Under the pieces are notes generated by a model that saw nothing but the letters and a program-made list of their open reading frames with translations, did no database searches and was not told where the DNA came from. The position numbers and the translations under genes are program-made. A stretch of DNA of 64,000 nt, from assembly GCF_014279975.1 (NCBI RefSeq), contig NZ_CP047936.1:186001-250000 (forward strand), read 5' to 3'. This document shows, piece by piece, positions 1 to 12,734 of the stretch. Positions within the stretch are counted from its first letter, which is position 1. Each line of letters opens with the position of its first letter. Origin of the DNA: Synechococcus sp. BIOS-U3-1 (GTDB taxonomy: Bacteria; Cyanobacteriota; Cyanobacteriia; PCC-6307; Cyanobiaceae).

Positions 1-796
<796 letters not shown>

Positions 797-931
797 TTTG
801 ACGTATTACTGGCTGACGATTCAAAGTAGATTCTGGAATAGATCATCGCGGATAGAATTAATCTGCGCGAATCGTTCAGTTTGACTGCAAATAAGCTGCA
901 TTTTTTCTTTCTCATTATTTATAAAATCTTG

Positions 932-960
932 TTATTGGCTGAAGCATTTTTTGCTATCTT
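932..960 (+). promoter_or_regulatory. Candidate promoter of the second protease gene
   Basis: An extended -10-like element (TGCTATCTT, 952-960) sits about 27 bases before the start codon, with a loose -35-like TTATTG at 932-937 and a 17-base spacer. It lies in an AT-rich 190-base gap between the two protease genes. This is pattern recognition only; no start-site data are available. Confidence 0.3.
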
Positions 961-986
961 GGCTGTGAGGATGCAGCGTTGACGAA

Positions 987-3608
<2,622 letters not shown>

Positions 3609-4146
3609 TCAATTTCTCCTGGATAGCAGTCGTTCAGACCGTGTTATCTATAAAAATATTGGAAGTGTAGCAGTATGAATCTAATAATCTGCAGCAAATA
3701 AGTGATAATAAGTAATCTTAAATCATTTTTATTTGCTATATATAAGTTTTTGGATTATTTGCTTTTACAGGATCGATGTGATTAAACGTGATTGATTTAT
3801 GCTGATTCCCTTTTTAGGGATGGAGGTGTTACTGCGCGGGCAGAGTGTTTGAAGCATTTTAGTGTTCAGCTTAGAATGTTCTAGTGCTGTAAGGACCTAT
3901 TAGATTATTCTTGGATTTTGTGGAATTGCAATCTAAAGTTTGAATTTCGCGAAATAGCGAGAAACGTTTATTAGTCTGGAAATCTGAAATATTGCCCATC
4001 AAAACATATTATAGCTCAATGTGTTCAATCATTCCGTAATCTGCTTAGTGCTTTGCATTGATGTAATGAGGCGAAGTCAGCCCGCAATCGATAAGAGCAA
4101 AGATTGATTGGGACTGGCTCTTCGCAAGCTTTTGTTGATTACCTGA
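3609..4146. other. Intergenic region, AT-rich, no gene recognised
   Basis: A 538-base AT-rich gap between the protease gene and the DUF6165 gene, which converge on it. I see no open frame that looks coding, no tRNA and no strong terminator. A short hairpin (TCCC/GGGA around 3808-3822) is too weak to call. Confidence 0.5.
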
Positions 4147-4539
4147 TCAATAATCAGGATAAAATTTTTCTTCGGTAAGGGGCGATCCATAGGTTGTATT
4201 TATTTTTCTTTTAAGAGAAGCTCGAACATCATTTTGTTGATACACGGATCTCGCTAAGTCAATAAATCTCTCTCCAAACCTTTTTTGGCGTTCTTCGTTT
4301 CTTATATCATCTTCTATTTCCCAAAGTTTTTGATTGACTTGCATCAGTTGTTGAATGAGTATTGGATCAATCTTCGATTCAAGATTGTCTAGAATCGATT
4401 CTAGTCCACTAAGTTCCTTTTTGACATTGTCTAGAGCTGATCCTCTCAGATGCTTGGCCTTAATGTTTAAGATGGTAATTTTGTCGATTAGTTCTCCTAG
4501 TGAGATAGGTGCAAGGATGTCTTTGGTCTTCTTAGTCAT
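4147..4539 (-). CDS. DUF6165 family protein
   Basis: A 130-residue soluble protein. The opening segment (PISLGELIDKITILNIK, residues about 11-27) is the hallmark of the DUF6165 family, small helical proteins often found next to TPR or glycosyltransferase genes in surface-polysaccharide loci. The middle is predicted to be helical and heptad-like; the end is basic. It lies 48 bases downstream of the TPR-glycosyltransferase gene on the same strand, so the two are probably co-transcribed. The biochemical role is not known. A role accessory to the neighbouring transferase is inference from position. Confidence 0.75.
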   Translation of the reverse strand: MTKKTKDILAPISLGELIDKITILNIKAKHLRGSALDNVKKELSGLESILDNLESKIDPILIQQLMQVNQKLWEIEDDIRNEERQKRFGERFIDLARSVYQQNDVRASLKRKINTTYGSPLTEEKFYPDY

Positions 4540-4587
4540 GCTTTCCGATTGAGATTTCAGTCCATGTTCAATTTTAGTTGAATATAA

Positions 4588-6420
4588 TTAGAAATGAAAT
4601 TTTATCGCTTTTGCCACCCTCTCAAGGACCTTGTCCCAGTCGCCATGCTTGCTCTGGCGGAACAGTCTCATTGAGGGGTACCAGAATGTTGTGTCACCTT
4701 CTAGGCCCCACCTCCATTCTGGAACTTTCTTCAGTAGCAGCCAAGTGTTTTTGCCCATTCCTCCTGCCAGGTGTGCAATAGAAGTGTCACTCGTAATGAT
4801 CAGGTCACAGTTGGATATGATGGCAGCAGTCGATAGGAAATCCCACGTTTCACTAACTTCTTCCTGGCAGTTGACGAAATGATCTTTGAAGGAGCAGGTG
4901 TCCAGTTGTTCACTTCCATAGCCCTTCTGGAGAGAGAGCAATGTTGAGTTGGTTTCGCGCGCGATTGTTGAAAAGCTTGTAAGCGGTATTGACCGGCCCA
5001 TCGAGCTAGTCTTTTCGTGATCTGGATTCCCTTGCCAGTTGATCCCGATGATTGGTCGTTTCTCGCTTGACAGTAATTCAGCCCATTTTAAAATGAGTTC
5101 GTCACTGGTTTTGATATACGGCTCAGTAGCGATTGGGTTTTCTGGACTGACTTCTAAATGTTTTGGGATGCTTAGCAGTGGTAACCATTTACCTTGTGTC
5201 AGTTTATTTGCTTGTTGTGGAGTCAGTGGATCAGTGTCAATGCCTGAGATTTTGATTAGGTCATGTAGCTTGGGTTGAGCACATATCGAAGTTGGGATGC
5301 CCTGATTTCGAAGAACAGTCACGTAACGCATGAACTGTAGTGTGTCACCAAGGCCTTGTTCGCTTACGAGAAGTAACTGCTCGCCTTTTGATAGTGCTTC
5401 TCCGCTCCACATTTCACAAGATGGAGCTGCACTGAGAATGCCATTATCTTTCTTGCAACAAAAACGGTATTCGTATCGTAGCCAACCATTTTTATAATCC
5501 CCTTTCAGTAGCTCAGCCATTGATAGATTCTTGTTAGTTTCCGGGCAGTCGGATCTGATTTGAATAGAAATCTTGTAGATTTCGATTGCCTTGTCAACAT
5601 TTCCAAGGTCTTGGTATATTGCTCCCAAGTTTATATGAGCTTCAGAGCTGTCAGGCTTTAGTTCGAGAGACTTGAGAGTTGAAGAAAGAGCCTTGTCAAG
5701 ATTTCCTTTGTCTTGGTATATAGCCCCTAAGTTCATATGAGCCCCAGAGTTGTCCGGTTTTAGTTCGAGAGACTTGAGAGTTGAAGCAAGTGCATGATCG
5801 AGATTTCCAAGTTCTTGGTATATAGACCCTAGGTTCATATGAGCCTCAGGGTTGTCCGGTTTTAGTTCGAGAGACTTCAGTGTCGAAGAAAGGGCTTGAT
5901 CAAGGTTGCCTATGTCTTTATGGATGTTTCCCAGGTTTAGGTAAGAATTGGGGTTATTGGCTTTTAGCGCTATGGCTTTGGTCGTTGCTTCAAGAGCATT
6001 CTCTAATTCTCCTGCTTTCCAAAGTAGATGACCGATCCTTTCTAAATAATTGCTGTTGTTTGGTTTCATGGCTATAGCTTTTTTTGATAAATTAATCGCT
6101 TTTTGCAGGTCTTTCTCTTGTAATAATCCTGAGTAGTTGTGAAGAATGTCAGGGTGCTCTTGGCTAATATTTATCGACACTTCGAACAGTTGCGAGGCTC
6201 TTTTATGGTTGCCTAGCGCTTTTTCAATCGTCGCAAGGATGCCTAGTAAAAAGCTATTTTCTTGATCAAGTCTTAATCCATTTTTGGCTAATTTTTTTGC
6301 TTTCTGGAGATCGCCTTCTTGGTATGCAGTAAGTGCTTTGCTTATTATTTCTTCTGTCTGTGATTCCTTTGGTCGTTGTTTTGACCTGAGATTTTTTGCA
6401 GATTTCTTAAAGCCCGCCAT
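4588..6420 (-). CDS. TPR protein with C-terminal GT9/heptosyltransferase-like domain
   Basis: A 610-residue protein. Residues about 25-310 are tandem tetratricopeptide repeats of 34 residues, several almost identical (LKSLELKPDNxxAHMNLGxIYQ). Residues about 335-610 resemble the ADP-heptose:LPS heptosyltransferase fold: a GLGDTLQFMRY start (the glycine-rich GxGD loop of GT9) and the late motif DLIITSDTSIAHLAGGMG, which in GT9 enzymes contributes to nucleotide-sugar binding. Such fusions are usually annotated as TPR glycosyltransferases acting in the cytoplasm on glycans or proteins. The donor and acceptor here are unknown. The gene leads a likely two-gene operon with the DUF6165 gene. Homogeneous repeats suggest recent expansion. 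Confidence 0.85.
   Translation of the reverse strand: MAGFKKSAKNLRSKQRPKESQTEEIISKALTAYQEGDLQKAKKLAKNGLRLDQENSFLLGILATIEKALGNHKRASQLFEVSINISQEHPDILHNYSGLLQEKDLQKAINLSKKAIAMKPNNSNYLERIGHLLWKAGELENALEATTKAIALKANNPNSYLNLGNIHKDIGNLDQALSSTLKSLELKPDNPEAHMNLGSIYQELGNLDHALASTLKSLELKPDNSGAHMNLGAIYQDKGNLDKALSSTLKSLELKPDSSEAHINLGAIYQDLGNVDKAIEIYKISIQIRSDCPETNKNLSMAELLKGDYKNGWLRYEYRFCCKKDNGILSAAPSCEMWSGEALSKGEQLLLVSEQGLGDTLQFMRYVTVLRNQGIPTSICAQPKLHDLIKISGIDTDPLTPQQANKLTQGKWLPLLSIPKHLEVSPENPIATEPYIKTSDELILKWAELLSSEKRPIIGINWQGNPDHEKTSSMGRSIPLTSFSTIARETNSTLLSLQKGYGSEQLDTCSFKDHFVNCQEEVSETWDFLSTAAIISNCDLIITSDTSIAHLAGGMGKNTWLLLKKVPEWRWGLEGDTTFWYPSMRLFRQSKHGDWDKVLERVAKAIKFHF
5614..5919 (-). repeat. Tandem 102-base repeats encoding TPR units
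   Basis: Three consecutive units of 102 bases (start points near 5614, 5716 and 5818) are strongly similar at DNA level and encode one 34-residue TPR each. Adjoining TPR units are more diverged, so the centre of the array has been copied or homogenised most recently. Confidence 0.75.
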
Positions 6421-6964
6421 TTGCTGTTGGATCTTTTCATGATTTTAAGTTATCCAGAGCCCTTTGCTGCCTCATTATCAAGAATTAATGTTTGATTTCG
6501 AATTTGCGTAGAACTTGATCTATGACTCCTAAGCTGCAAGTGCTTTCTGTTCGAGCTGTTGTCCTTGCTGAAGTAACACCTGATTTTCGATTTGTGGATT
6601 ATTGAGATAGTTGTCTTGTGTGGAAACATTGCTGGTGGTTGTTGTTGTCAAGGTAAATGTGAGCTTTTCATTCCTCTCTTTGAAAGTTCATTGTCTTATT
6701 GATCCATAGCCCATTCAGTGCGACATTCATTTGCCAGTGGTGAGCTAGCATACTTTGCCTTCTACGCCTGTGATATGAGGCATAAATATTTTGCTAGTCG
6801 TGATGACTGTTCTGGATTTGCAGTCAAGATTTGCCGCCCATAGATATCGTATTTCGAGATTTATCCTCTGACTGGTATTTATTGTGTTGGAAACTGCCTT
6901 CAGAATCAACTGTTGGTAGATGTGGTTTTTAGTTTCTCCTGTGATTCTTTTGTTTTGTTGGTGT
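6421..6964. other. Intergenic region with one possible small ORF
   Basis: A 544-base gap between the TPR-glycosyltransferase gene and rnpB, both on the minus strand. Apart from the possible 40-codon ORF at 6529-6651, I recognise nothing in it. It must hold the promoter of the TPR gene; no convincing -10/-35 pair stands out. Confidence 0.4.
6529..6651 (-). CDS. Possible 40-residue small protein with TTG start
   Basis: A 40-codon frame ending in TAG. From a TTG it reads as a Thr-rich start followed by a Gln/Asn/Leu-rich helix-like segment (NPQIENQVLLQQGQQLEQK). Codon choice and amphipathic composition look more protein-like than the surrounding AT-rich sequence. The frame upstream is broken by two stop codons, so it could also be the C-terminal remnant of a decayed gene. 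No ATG is available in frame. I do not recognise the family and consider it a weak call. Confidence 0.25.
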   Translation of the reverse strand: MTTTTTSNVSTQDNYLNNPQIENQVLLQQGQQLEQKALAA

Positions 6965-7344
6965 GAAAGCAGGTCATAAGCCGGGTTCTGTTCTCCCTTG
7001 TGAAAGGGGGGCGATCATCTATCTGGGACCGTCGTCTCCGGCGGCCTCTAGCGGCTCACTTATCGGAACGGGACAGATGGCCAGTCGTCGTTCCTTGGCC
7101 TTGCTCCCAGCCGGGGTTTACCTAGCCAGCACCTCTCGATGCTGCTGGTGCGCTCTTACCGCACCCTTGCACCCTTGCCTGTGCCGGCGAACCGGCCATC
7201 GGCGGTGTGTTTCTGTGGCACTCTCCTCACGGTCACCCGCACTGGGCGTTACCCAGCAAGCCTGGCCATCGGGGAGCCCGGACTTTCCTCAACCGGATCT
7301 CAGCACGGGGCTGGTCTTCGGTTGCGATCACCTCTCCTGCTTTC
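6965..7344 (-). ncRNA. rnpB: RNase P RNA (M1 RNA), bacterial type A
   Basis: On the minus strand the segment begins GAAAGCAGGAGAGGTGATCG and ends with AACCCGGCTTATGACCTGC plus TTTC. The two ends pair as helix P1 (GAAAGCAGG with CCTGCTTTC). The conserved GAGGAAAGTCCGGGCTCC block, part of the catalytic core, lies about 50-70 bases from the 5' end. A length of about 380 bases fits cyanobacterial RNase P RNA. It is the ribozyme that trims tRNA 5' leaders. The ends are set from P1 pairing, so either may be off by a few bases. Confidence 0.93.
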
Positions 7345-7366
7345 AAACCCCATAATGACTTCTTAG

Positions 7367-7440
<74 letters not shown>

Positions 7441-7649
7441 TGATTCAGTTTTCCTTGCTTGCAGTGCGAGTGATCTGCGGGTCTGTTGTTCAAGGCTTGG
7501 AGCGGTTTTAGATCTGCCCTTTGAGCTGTGATCGAGAGTCGGGCGCTATCCCTGGGAGCGCGCAAACGTCTAGTGGTAGTTAACACTACATTTAGTGGGG
7601 TAGCCAGGCTCGACGCCCTCGCTAGCGTTGCATTAGTGAATCCGGCTCC

Positions 7650-8006
7650 ATGACCCAGCTTCACGATCTACGGCTTCAACTTCTTGTGCAGCAGGAAAGC
7701 GAGCGCATTGCCGACTCGCAGCCCACTGAACTCGATCTCTCTGTGGTTCAGGCGCGTTGCCTGTGTTGGTTGGCCTTACTGGCTGAAGCGCACGATGATC
7801 AAGCCAGTGACGCTGAACGACGCGGCGACACAGAGCAAGCGATGGGTTGGTTTGCGGATTCCATGCGCTTGAGAGACGTGATCCAGGTGGTGACGTCGAT
7901 CGAAATCCCTTTGCCTGGTCTCACTGAGGGAGATGCTGACAGCCGTTTTGATGGTGGCGGTGATAGTGACGGTGGGTTTTCGTCTGAGCCGCCACTTGCA
8001 GCCTGA
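7650..8006 (+). CDS. Conserved hypothetical protein, acidic
   Basis: A 118-residue soluble protein, not recognised. Residues about 1-85 are predicted largely helical and contain two close cysteines (ARCLCWLALLAEAH); residues about 95-118 form an acidic Gly/Asp/Ser-rich tail. No signal peptide or membrane segment is seen. ATG at 7650 is the start. The next gene follows after 37 bases on the same strand, so they may form a two-gene unit ending at the terminator near 8538. Good codon structure and adjacency support a real gene. Confidence 0.6.
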   Translation: MTQLHDLRLQLLVQQESERIADSQPTELDLSVVQARCLCWLALLAEAHDDQASDAERRGDTEQAMGWFADSMRLRDVIQVVTSIEIPLPGLTEGDADSRFDGGGDSDGGFSSEPPLAA

Positions 8007-8043
8007 TCAGATGTCATGATGGTTCTCGAGCTCCGGGTTCCTA

Positions 8044-8499
8044 GTGCCAGAAGAACCCTGCCAATGCCCAGACTGTCAACGCTTCTATAGGGAGCACGAT
8101 CGGCTGATTCGCGAGAACCCCACCCTCCGGCAGCAACAGGAATTGAGCTGGGCAGCTCTGCAAGCGTTCCGCACTCTCTCTGGTCGGGTGCTTGAGGACT
8201 TGCAAAAGCAGCATGGCCCTCGCTCGAGCGAAGGGCAGGTTCATGCCACGCCAGTGGGCAGTGCTGATGAGCCCACGGACGCGCTCCAGCAGGCGATGGC
8301 TGATATGGAGAACATCAATGCGCACCTCTTCTCGATTGAGGCGTTGATGGAACGCATCTTTGATGTCCGGGTTCCTGATGATATTGAGCAGAAATTCCGT
8401 GAATTGGCTGGTGAGTTGGCGCCTGATCCTCTGAATGCTGATCGGCTGCGGCTAAATCGGATTCTCCACCAAACGCCTGATCTGCCTGATCACAATTGA
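8044..8499 (+). CDS. Hypothetical protein with N-terminal Cys cluster
   Basis: A 151-residue soluble protein starting with GTG. The N-terminus carries a CQCPDC cluster at about residues 6-11 that could bind a metal, although no second Cys pair is present to complete a zinc ribbon. The rest is predicted helical and charged, with no membrane segments. It follows the acidic hypothetical at 7650-8006 and ends 38 bases before a bidirectional hairpin. I do not recognise a family; frame length and codon pattern argue that it is a gene. Confidence 0.6.
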   Translation: MPEEPCQCPDCQRFYREHDRLIRENPTLRQQQELSWAALQAFRTLSGRVLEDLQKQHGPRSSEGQVHATPVGSADEPTDALQQAMADMENINAHLFSIEALMERIFDVRVPDDIEQKFRELAGELAPDPLNADRLRLNRILHQTPDLPDHN

Positions 8500-8537
8500 G
8501 AATCTGAACAAGACACTGTTTGGACGCAAACCGTTTG

Positions 8538-8564
8538 AAGGCCCTGATTGTTGATCAGTGCCTT
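8538..8564. terminator. Bidirectional terminator hairpin between convergent genes
   Basis: AAGGC-C-CTGAT / TGTTG loop / ATCAG-T-GCCTT forms a 10-base-pair stem with one mismatch, followed by CTTGTT on the plus strand and preceded by a less clear T-rich side on the minus strand. It sits between the stop codons of the hypothetical at 8044-8499 and glycogen phosphorylase (8581), where a shared terminator is expected. Confidence 0.65.
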
Positions 8565-8580
8565 CTTGTTATCTGACATC

Positions 8581-11103
8581 TCAGTGGATGTCGCAGGTGA
8601 TCTCCACGGGCATCGCTTCCACCTTCCAGATTTCCCTGCAGTAATCCCGGATGGAGCGATCAGAAGAGAAGAAACCGGTGCGAGCCACGTTGAGAACACT
8701 CATCCGGTTCCAGTGCATCCGATCCGTCCAGGCGCGGCTGACGGCATCCTGGGCTCTCATGTAGGCCGCGAAATCGGCCATGACGAAGAAGGGATCGTTA
8801 CCGGTGAGATTGTCCAGCAGTGGTCTGAACAGTTCGCCGTCGCCATTGCTGAAGTGACCCATCTCAATCAGACGGATAGCTTCCGCAAGCTCAGGCGTTG
8901 ATGCGATCACGTCCCAGGGGCGGTAGCCACTCTGTTTGAGTGCAGCGATTTCCTCGACGGTCTTACCGAACAGGAAGAAGTTCTCCGCTCCGACTCGCTC
9001 GAGGATCTCCACATTGGCGCCGTCGAGTGTGCCAATGGTGAGAGCCCCATTCATGGCGAACTTCATATTGCCGGTGCCAGAAGCCTCTTTACCGGCAGTA
9101 GAGATCTGTTCGGAGAGGTCAGATGCTGGATAGACCTGCTCACCCAGCTTCACGTTGTAATCCGGAAGGAAAACCACCCGCAGGCGCCCGTCCATGTCGG
9201 GATCGGCGTTGATTGTTTCGGCAATCCCGTTGATGAACCGAATGATCAGCTTGGCCATGTAGTAGCCAGGTGCTGCTTTGCCGCCAAAGATCACCGTTCG
9301 GGGTGCAAGGCCGTCGGCTTGCCCGTTCTTGATGCGTAGGTATTGGGTGATGATCTGCAGCGCGTTGAGGTGCTGACGCTTGTATTCGTGGATGCGCTTC
9401 ACTTGCACGTCGAACAAGCTGGAGGGGTCGACCAAAACACCTGTGTTGCGGTGGATGTAGCCGGACAACTTGCGCTTGACCGACAGTTTGGTTTTTTCCC
9501 AATGCTCAAGAAATTCATGGTCATGTTGACGCTCCTCGAGGCGTCGCAGCTGATCCATGTCGGTGATCCACTCAGGGCCCACGTGCTCATCGAGCAGCGA
9601 TGAGAGCTCTGGGTTGGAGAGGGCCACCCAGCGACGGGGTGTGACGCCATTGGTCACGTTTGTGAATTTTTCAGGCCAAAGCGCTGCGAATTCCGGCATC
9701 AGCTGTTGCTTAACCAGGTCGGAGTGAAGGGCAGCGACGCCGTTCACATGATGAGCACCGATGGTGGCGAGGTGGGCCATGCGCACAGCCTTGCCGCCCT
9801 CTTCATCAATGATCGATAGCTTGCGCTGGATGGCGTCGTTGCCCGGGTAGCGCAGGCGTACCTGTTGCAAGAAACGACGATTGATTTCGTAGATCAGTTC
9901 GAGGTGCCGCGGCAGCAGGCTGCTGAACAGGTCCAGGTCCCATTTCTCCAGTGCTTCCGGCAGAAGAGTGTGGTTGGTGTAGGCCACAGACCGGTTAGTG
10001 ATCTCCCAAGCTTTGTCCCATTCCAGGTGGCGATCGTCGATCAGCAGACGCATCAGCTCCGCCACGGCGATGGCGGGGTGGGTGTCATTCAGCTGAACCG
10101 TCCAGTGCAGAGCGAAGTCCTCCACCGGCAGGCCTCGGTTATCGAGGCTGCGAAGCATGTCCTGCAGTGAGCAGGACACGAAGAAATGCTGTTGCTTCAA
10201 GCGCAGGCGACGTCCCTCATCGGTGCCGTCGTTGGGGTACAGCACCTTGGAGAGGGTTTCGCTACCCACCTTTTCTTCCACGGCGCCGTAGTAATCACCG
10301 ATGTTGAAGGCATAGAAGTCGAAGCTCTCTGTTGCATCCGCCCGCCACAGACGCAGGCGATCGCAGGTATTAACGCGGTAGCCCAGCACAGGCACGTCAT
10401 GGGGCACACCGATTGCATGTTCCGAGGGGATCCAGCGAGAGCGATAGTTGCCTTTGTCGTCGATGTAGCTCTCTGTGCGGCCGCCAAAGCCGACGAAGCA
10501 GGCTTCATCGGGTTGGGGTAGTTCCCAAGGCCAGCCGCCCTTCAGCCACTTGTCGGTGACCTCCACCTGCCAACCGTCGCGGATGAGTTGATCGAAGATG
10601 CCGAACTCGTAACGAATGCCGTAGCCCGTGGCAGGAATTTCAAGGCTGGCAAGTGATTCCATGTAGCAGGCCGCAAGACGGCCAAGCCCGCCGTTGCCCA
10701 GGCCAGGTTCTTCCTCTACTTCAAGAATGGGCTGAATCGAATCGATCCCGAAGCGCTTGAGGGCCTCTTCCGCTTCCTTCTGAATCCCCAGATTGAGCAG
10801 ATTGTTGGCCAGCTGTGGGCCGATCAGAAACTCTGCCGAGAGATAGGCCACTGTTTTCTGTGGCCTGGCACGGATCGCTTCCTTGCTGGCCAGAAAGCGC
10901 GTCATCAATCTGTCGCGCACCGCGTAGCTCAGCGCCATGTAGAGGTCATGGGGGCTTGCTGAAGGAGCGAGCTTGCCGAGCGTGAAGAACAAGTGTTCGG
11001 TCATTCCGTCAAACACGGAATCGGCATCGAGCCCTGCGCGTTCAGGATCCACGGAGCATCCCGGAGTCGGTAATCGCAGGTCGAGGGGCTCGGAGGTGCT
11101 CAT
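8581..11103 (-). CDS. glgP: Glycogen/starch alpha-glucan phosphorylase
   Basis: A GT35 phosphorylase of 840 residues, the usual length. It releases glucose-1-phosphate from glycogen with phosphate and pyridoxal phosphate in the cytoplasm. Diagnostic stretches are EEEPGLGNGGLGRLAAC in the N-terminal half, LNDTHPAIAVAELMRLL in the middle and the PLP site EASGTGNMKFAMNGALTIG, whose Lys (about residue 681) carries the cofactor. The chosen start is ATG at 11103 (MSTSEPLDL), preceded by GAGAAG; an in-frame TTG at 11121 would add six residues. It is divergent from the cation antiporter. In cyanobacteria it mobilises stored carbon in darkness. Confidence 0.97.
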   Translation of the reverse strand: MSTSEPLDLRLPTPGCSVDPERAGLDADSVFDGMTEHLFFTLGKLAPSASPHDLYMALSYAVRDRLMTRFLASKEAIRARPQKTVAYLSAEFLIGPQLANNLLNLGIQKEAEEALKRFGIDSIQPILEVEEEPGLGNGGLGRLAACYMESLASLEIPATGYGIRYEFGIFDQLIRDGWQVEVTDKWLKGGWPWELPQPDEACFVGFGGRTESYIDDKGNYRSRWIPSEHAIGVPHDVPVLGYRVNTCDRLRLWRADATESFDFYAFNIGDYYGAVEEKVGSETLSKVLYPNDGTDEGRRLRLKQQHFFVSCSLQDMLRSLDNRGLPVEDFALHWTVQLNDTHPAIAVAELMRLLIDDRHLEWDKAWEITNRSVAYTNHTLLPEALEKWDLDLFSSLLPRHLELIYEINRRFLQQVRLRYPGNDAIQRKLSIIDEEGGKAVRMAHLATIGAHHVNGVAALHSDLVKQQLMPEFAALWPEKFTNVTNGVTPRRWVALSNPELSSLLDEHVGPEWITDMDQLRRLEERQHDHEFLEHWEKTKLSVKRKLSGYIHRNTGVLVDPSSLFDVQVKRIHEYKRQHLNALQIITQYLRIKNGQADGLAPRTVIFGGKAAPGYYMAKLIIRFINGIAETINADPDMDGRLRVVFLPDYNVKLGEQVYPASDLSEQISTAGKEASGTGNMKFAMNGALTIGTLDGANVEILERVGAENFFLFGKTVEEIAALKQSGYRPWDVIASTPELAEAIRLIEMGHFSNGDGELFRPLLDNLTGNDPFFVMADFAAYMRAQDAVSRAWTDRMHWNRMSVLNVARTGFFSSDRSIRDYCREIWKVEAMPVEITCDIH

Positions 11104-11336
11104 CGCTTCTCGGGAGATCAACAGAGGTTGGCTCGGATCGCACCTGGAATGCAGGAAATTCAGCGTTTCCAGTCAGACCGAGTAGCCGTTGCGGCGGAAG
11201 TTTGCAGACAATTGGTGCTGTGCAGCTGCACTCTCAGGATCAGCCCATGGCGGGATACCCCTGCTGAAGCTTCAGCGTGAGCATTGCGGCAACCCGTTTA
11301 GGGATAAGGTCCCACCGAGAGGAATCCACATTGCTG

Positions 11337-12731
11337 ATGCTCGCTGCTGCGATGCCCCCACTGCTCACGCCGATGCTGGCTGAGGTCTCTGCTCACGACT
11401 TGGAGATGGCGGAAACCCTGATCGGGGTAGCCAGATTTGTATTGATTTTCGTGGCAGCCCGCATTCTCGCGGAAGTGCTGGTGCGCCTGCAGTTGCCCAC
11501 GATCCTCGGTGAGCTGCTGGCTGGTGTGCTGATCGGTGCCTCCGGACTGCATCTGTTGGTCCCCCCAGAAACCCAGGTGGAGCTCAGTCAAGGGCTGGTC
11601 GGCCTGGTGAGTGGTCTTGTGAATGTGCCACCGGAAGTGGTTCCGGAGATTTACAGCGAAAGTTTTCCCTCGCTGGAGTCCGTGGCTGAGCTGGGTCTTT
11701 ATGCCCTGTTGTTCCTCACCGGTCTGGAAAGTGAGCTGGAAGAACTGATCGCTGTCGGCGGCCAAGCGTTCACCGTGGCCGTCGCTGGTGTGGTGCTGCC
11801 TTTTGCCTTTGGCACCTGGGGCCTGATGGGAATTTTTCATGTGGATGCGATTCCGGCGATCTTTGCCGGTGCCTCCATGACGGCCACCAGCATCGGCATC
11901 ACAGCCAGCGTGTTCGGTGAGCTGGGCTTTCTTAAGACCCGTGAGGGTCAAATCGTGATCGGCGCTGCCGTTCTGGATGACATCCTCGGCATCGTGATCC
12001 TGGCCATTGTGGTGGCCCTGGCTGGTGGTGGCTCGCTGGAGATCGGCCCGATCGTGAAACTGGTGGCTGCTGCAGCCGTGTTCGTGGTGGCAGCCATCGG
12101 TCTCAGCCGCAGCGCCGCGCCGGCCTTTGACTGGTTGATCGACAAGCTGAAGGCTCCTGGGGAAGTGCTGGTGGCCTCATTTGTGATTCTTGCCATCAGT
12201 TGTTTCACGGCAACGGCCATCGGTCTGGAGGCGGCCCTGGGCGCATTCGCTGCCGGTCTGATTCTCAGCAGCTCGAAGCACAACCGCGCGATTCAGGAGG
12301 CAGTCCTGCCGATCGTGACGCTGTTTGCCACCGTGTTTTTCGTTCTGGTCGGTGCGGGTATGGATCTCTCTGTGATCAATCCCTCCGATCCATCCAGCAA
12401 AACGGCTCTGATCATTGCTGGCTTTTTGTTGGTGGTGTCGATCATCGGCAAGATCGCTTCGGGCTGGGCCTTTGTGAGTAAGCAACCCACCCGTCGTCTG
12501 GTGGTGGGCCTGGGCATGATGCCTCGCGGCGAAGTCGGCCTGATTTTCCTGGGGCTTGGCACTAGCGCCAAGCTGCTCTCTCCCTCTCTTGAGGCGGCCA
12601 TTCTGTTGATGGTGATCGGCACAACCTTTCTGGCTCCTGTGCTTCTGCGTCTGGTGATCGGAGATGACAAGCCAGACGATGACGACATGGTTGATGACGA
12701 GGTGGCCGCCGATCCGGTTGGTCTGCTGTGA
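11337..12731 (+). CDS. CPA2-type cation/proton antiporter
   Basis: An integral membrane protein with about 11-12 hydrophobic segments, of the monovalent cation:proton antiporter-2 family (Kef/NapA-like membrane domain). Key signs are the LPTILGELLAGVLIGASGL entry helix, the LDDILGIVILAIVV segment with the paired acidic residues used for ion exchange, and a MMPRGEVGLIFLGLG segment. No C-terminal NAD-binding RCK domain is present; the end is a short acidic tail (DDKPDDDDMVDDE). It probably exchanges Na+ or K+ for H+ at the plasma or thylakoid membrane. Start choice: ATG 11337 (or TTG 11331) follows GAGAGGA at 11317-11322; a GTG at 11277 would add 20 non-hydrophobic residues and is less likely. 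Confidence 0.88.
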   Translation: MLAAAMPPLLTPMLAEVSAHDLEMAETLIGVARFVLIFVAARILAEVLVRLQLPTILGELLAGVLIGASGLHLLVPPETQVELSQGLVGLVSGLVNVPPEVVPEIYSESFPSLESVAELGLYALLFLTGLESELEELIAVGGQAFTVAVAGVVLPFAFGTWGLMGIFHVDAIPAIFAGASMTATSIGITASVFGELGFLKTREGQIVIGAAVLDDILGIVILAIVVALAGGGSLEIGPIVKLVAAAAVFVVAAIGLSRSAAPAFDWLIDKLKAPGEVLVASFVILAISCFTATAIGLEAALGAFAAGLILSSSKHNRAIQEAVLPIVTLFATVFFVLVGAGMDLSVINPSDPSSKTALIIAGFLLVVSIIGKIASGWAFVSKQPTRRLVVGLGMMPRGEVGLIFLGLGTSAKLLSPSLEAAILLMVIGTTFLAPVLLRLVIGDDKPDDDDMVDDEVAADPVGLL

Positions 12732-12734
12732 ACT

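Noticed and set aside
3805-3825. Hairpin downstream of the second protease gene
   Set aside because: Stem of four bases only and no T-run.
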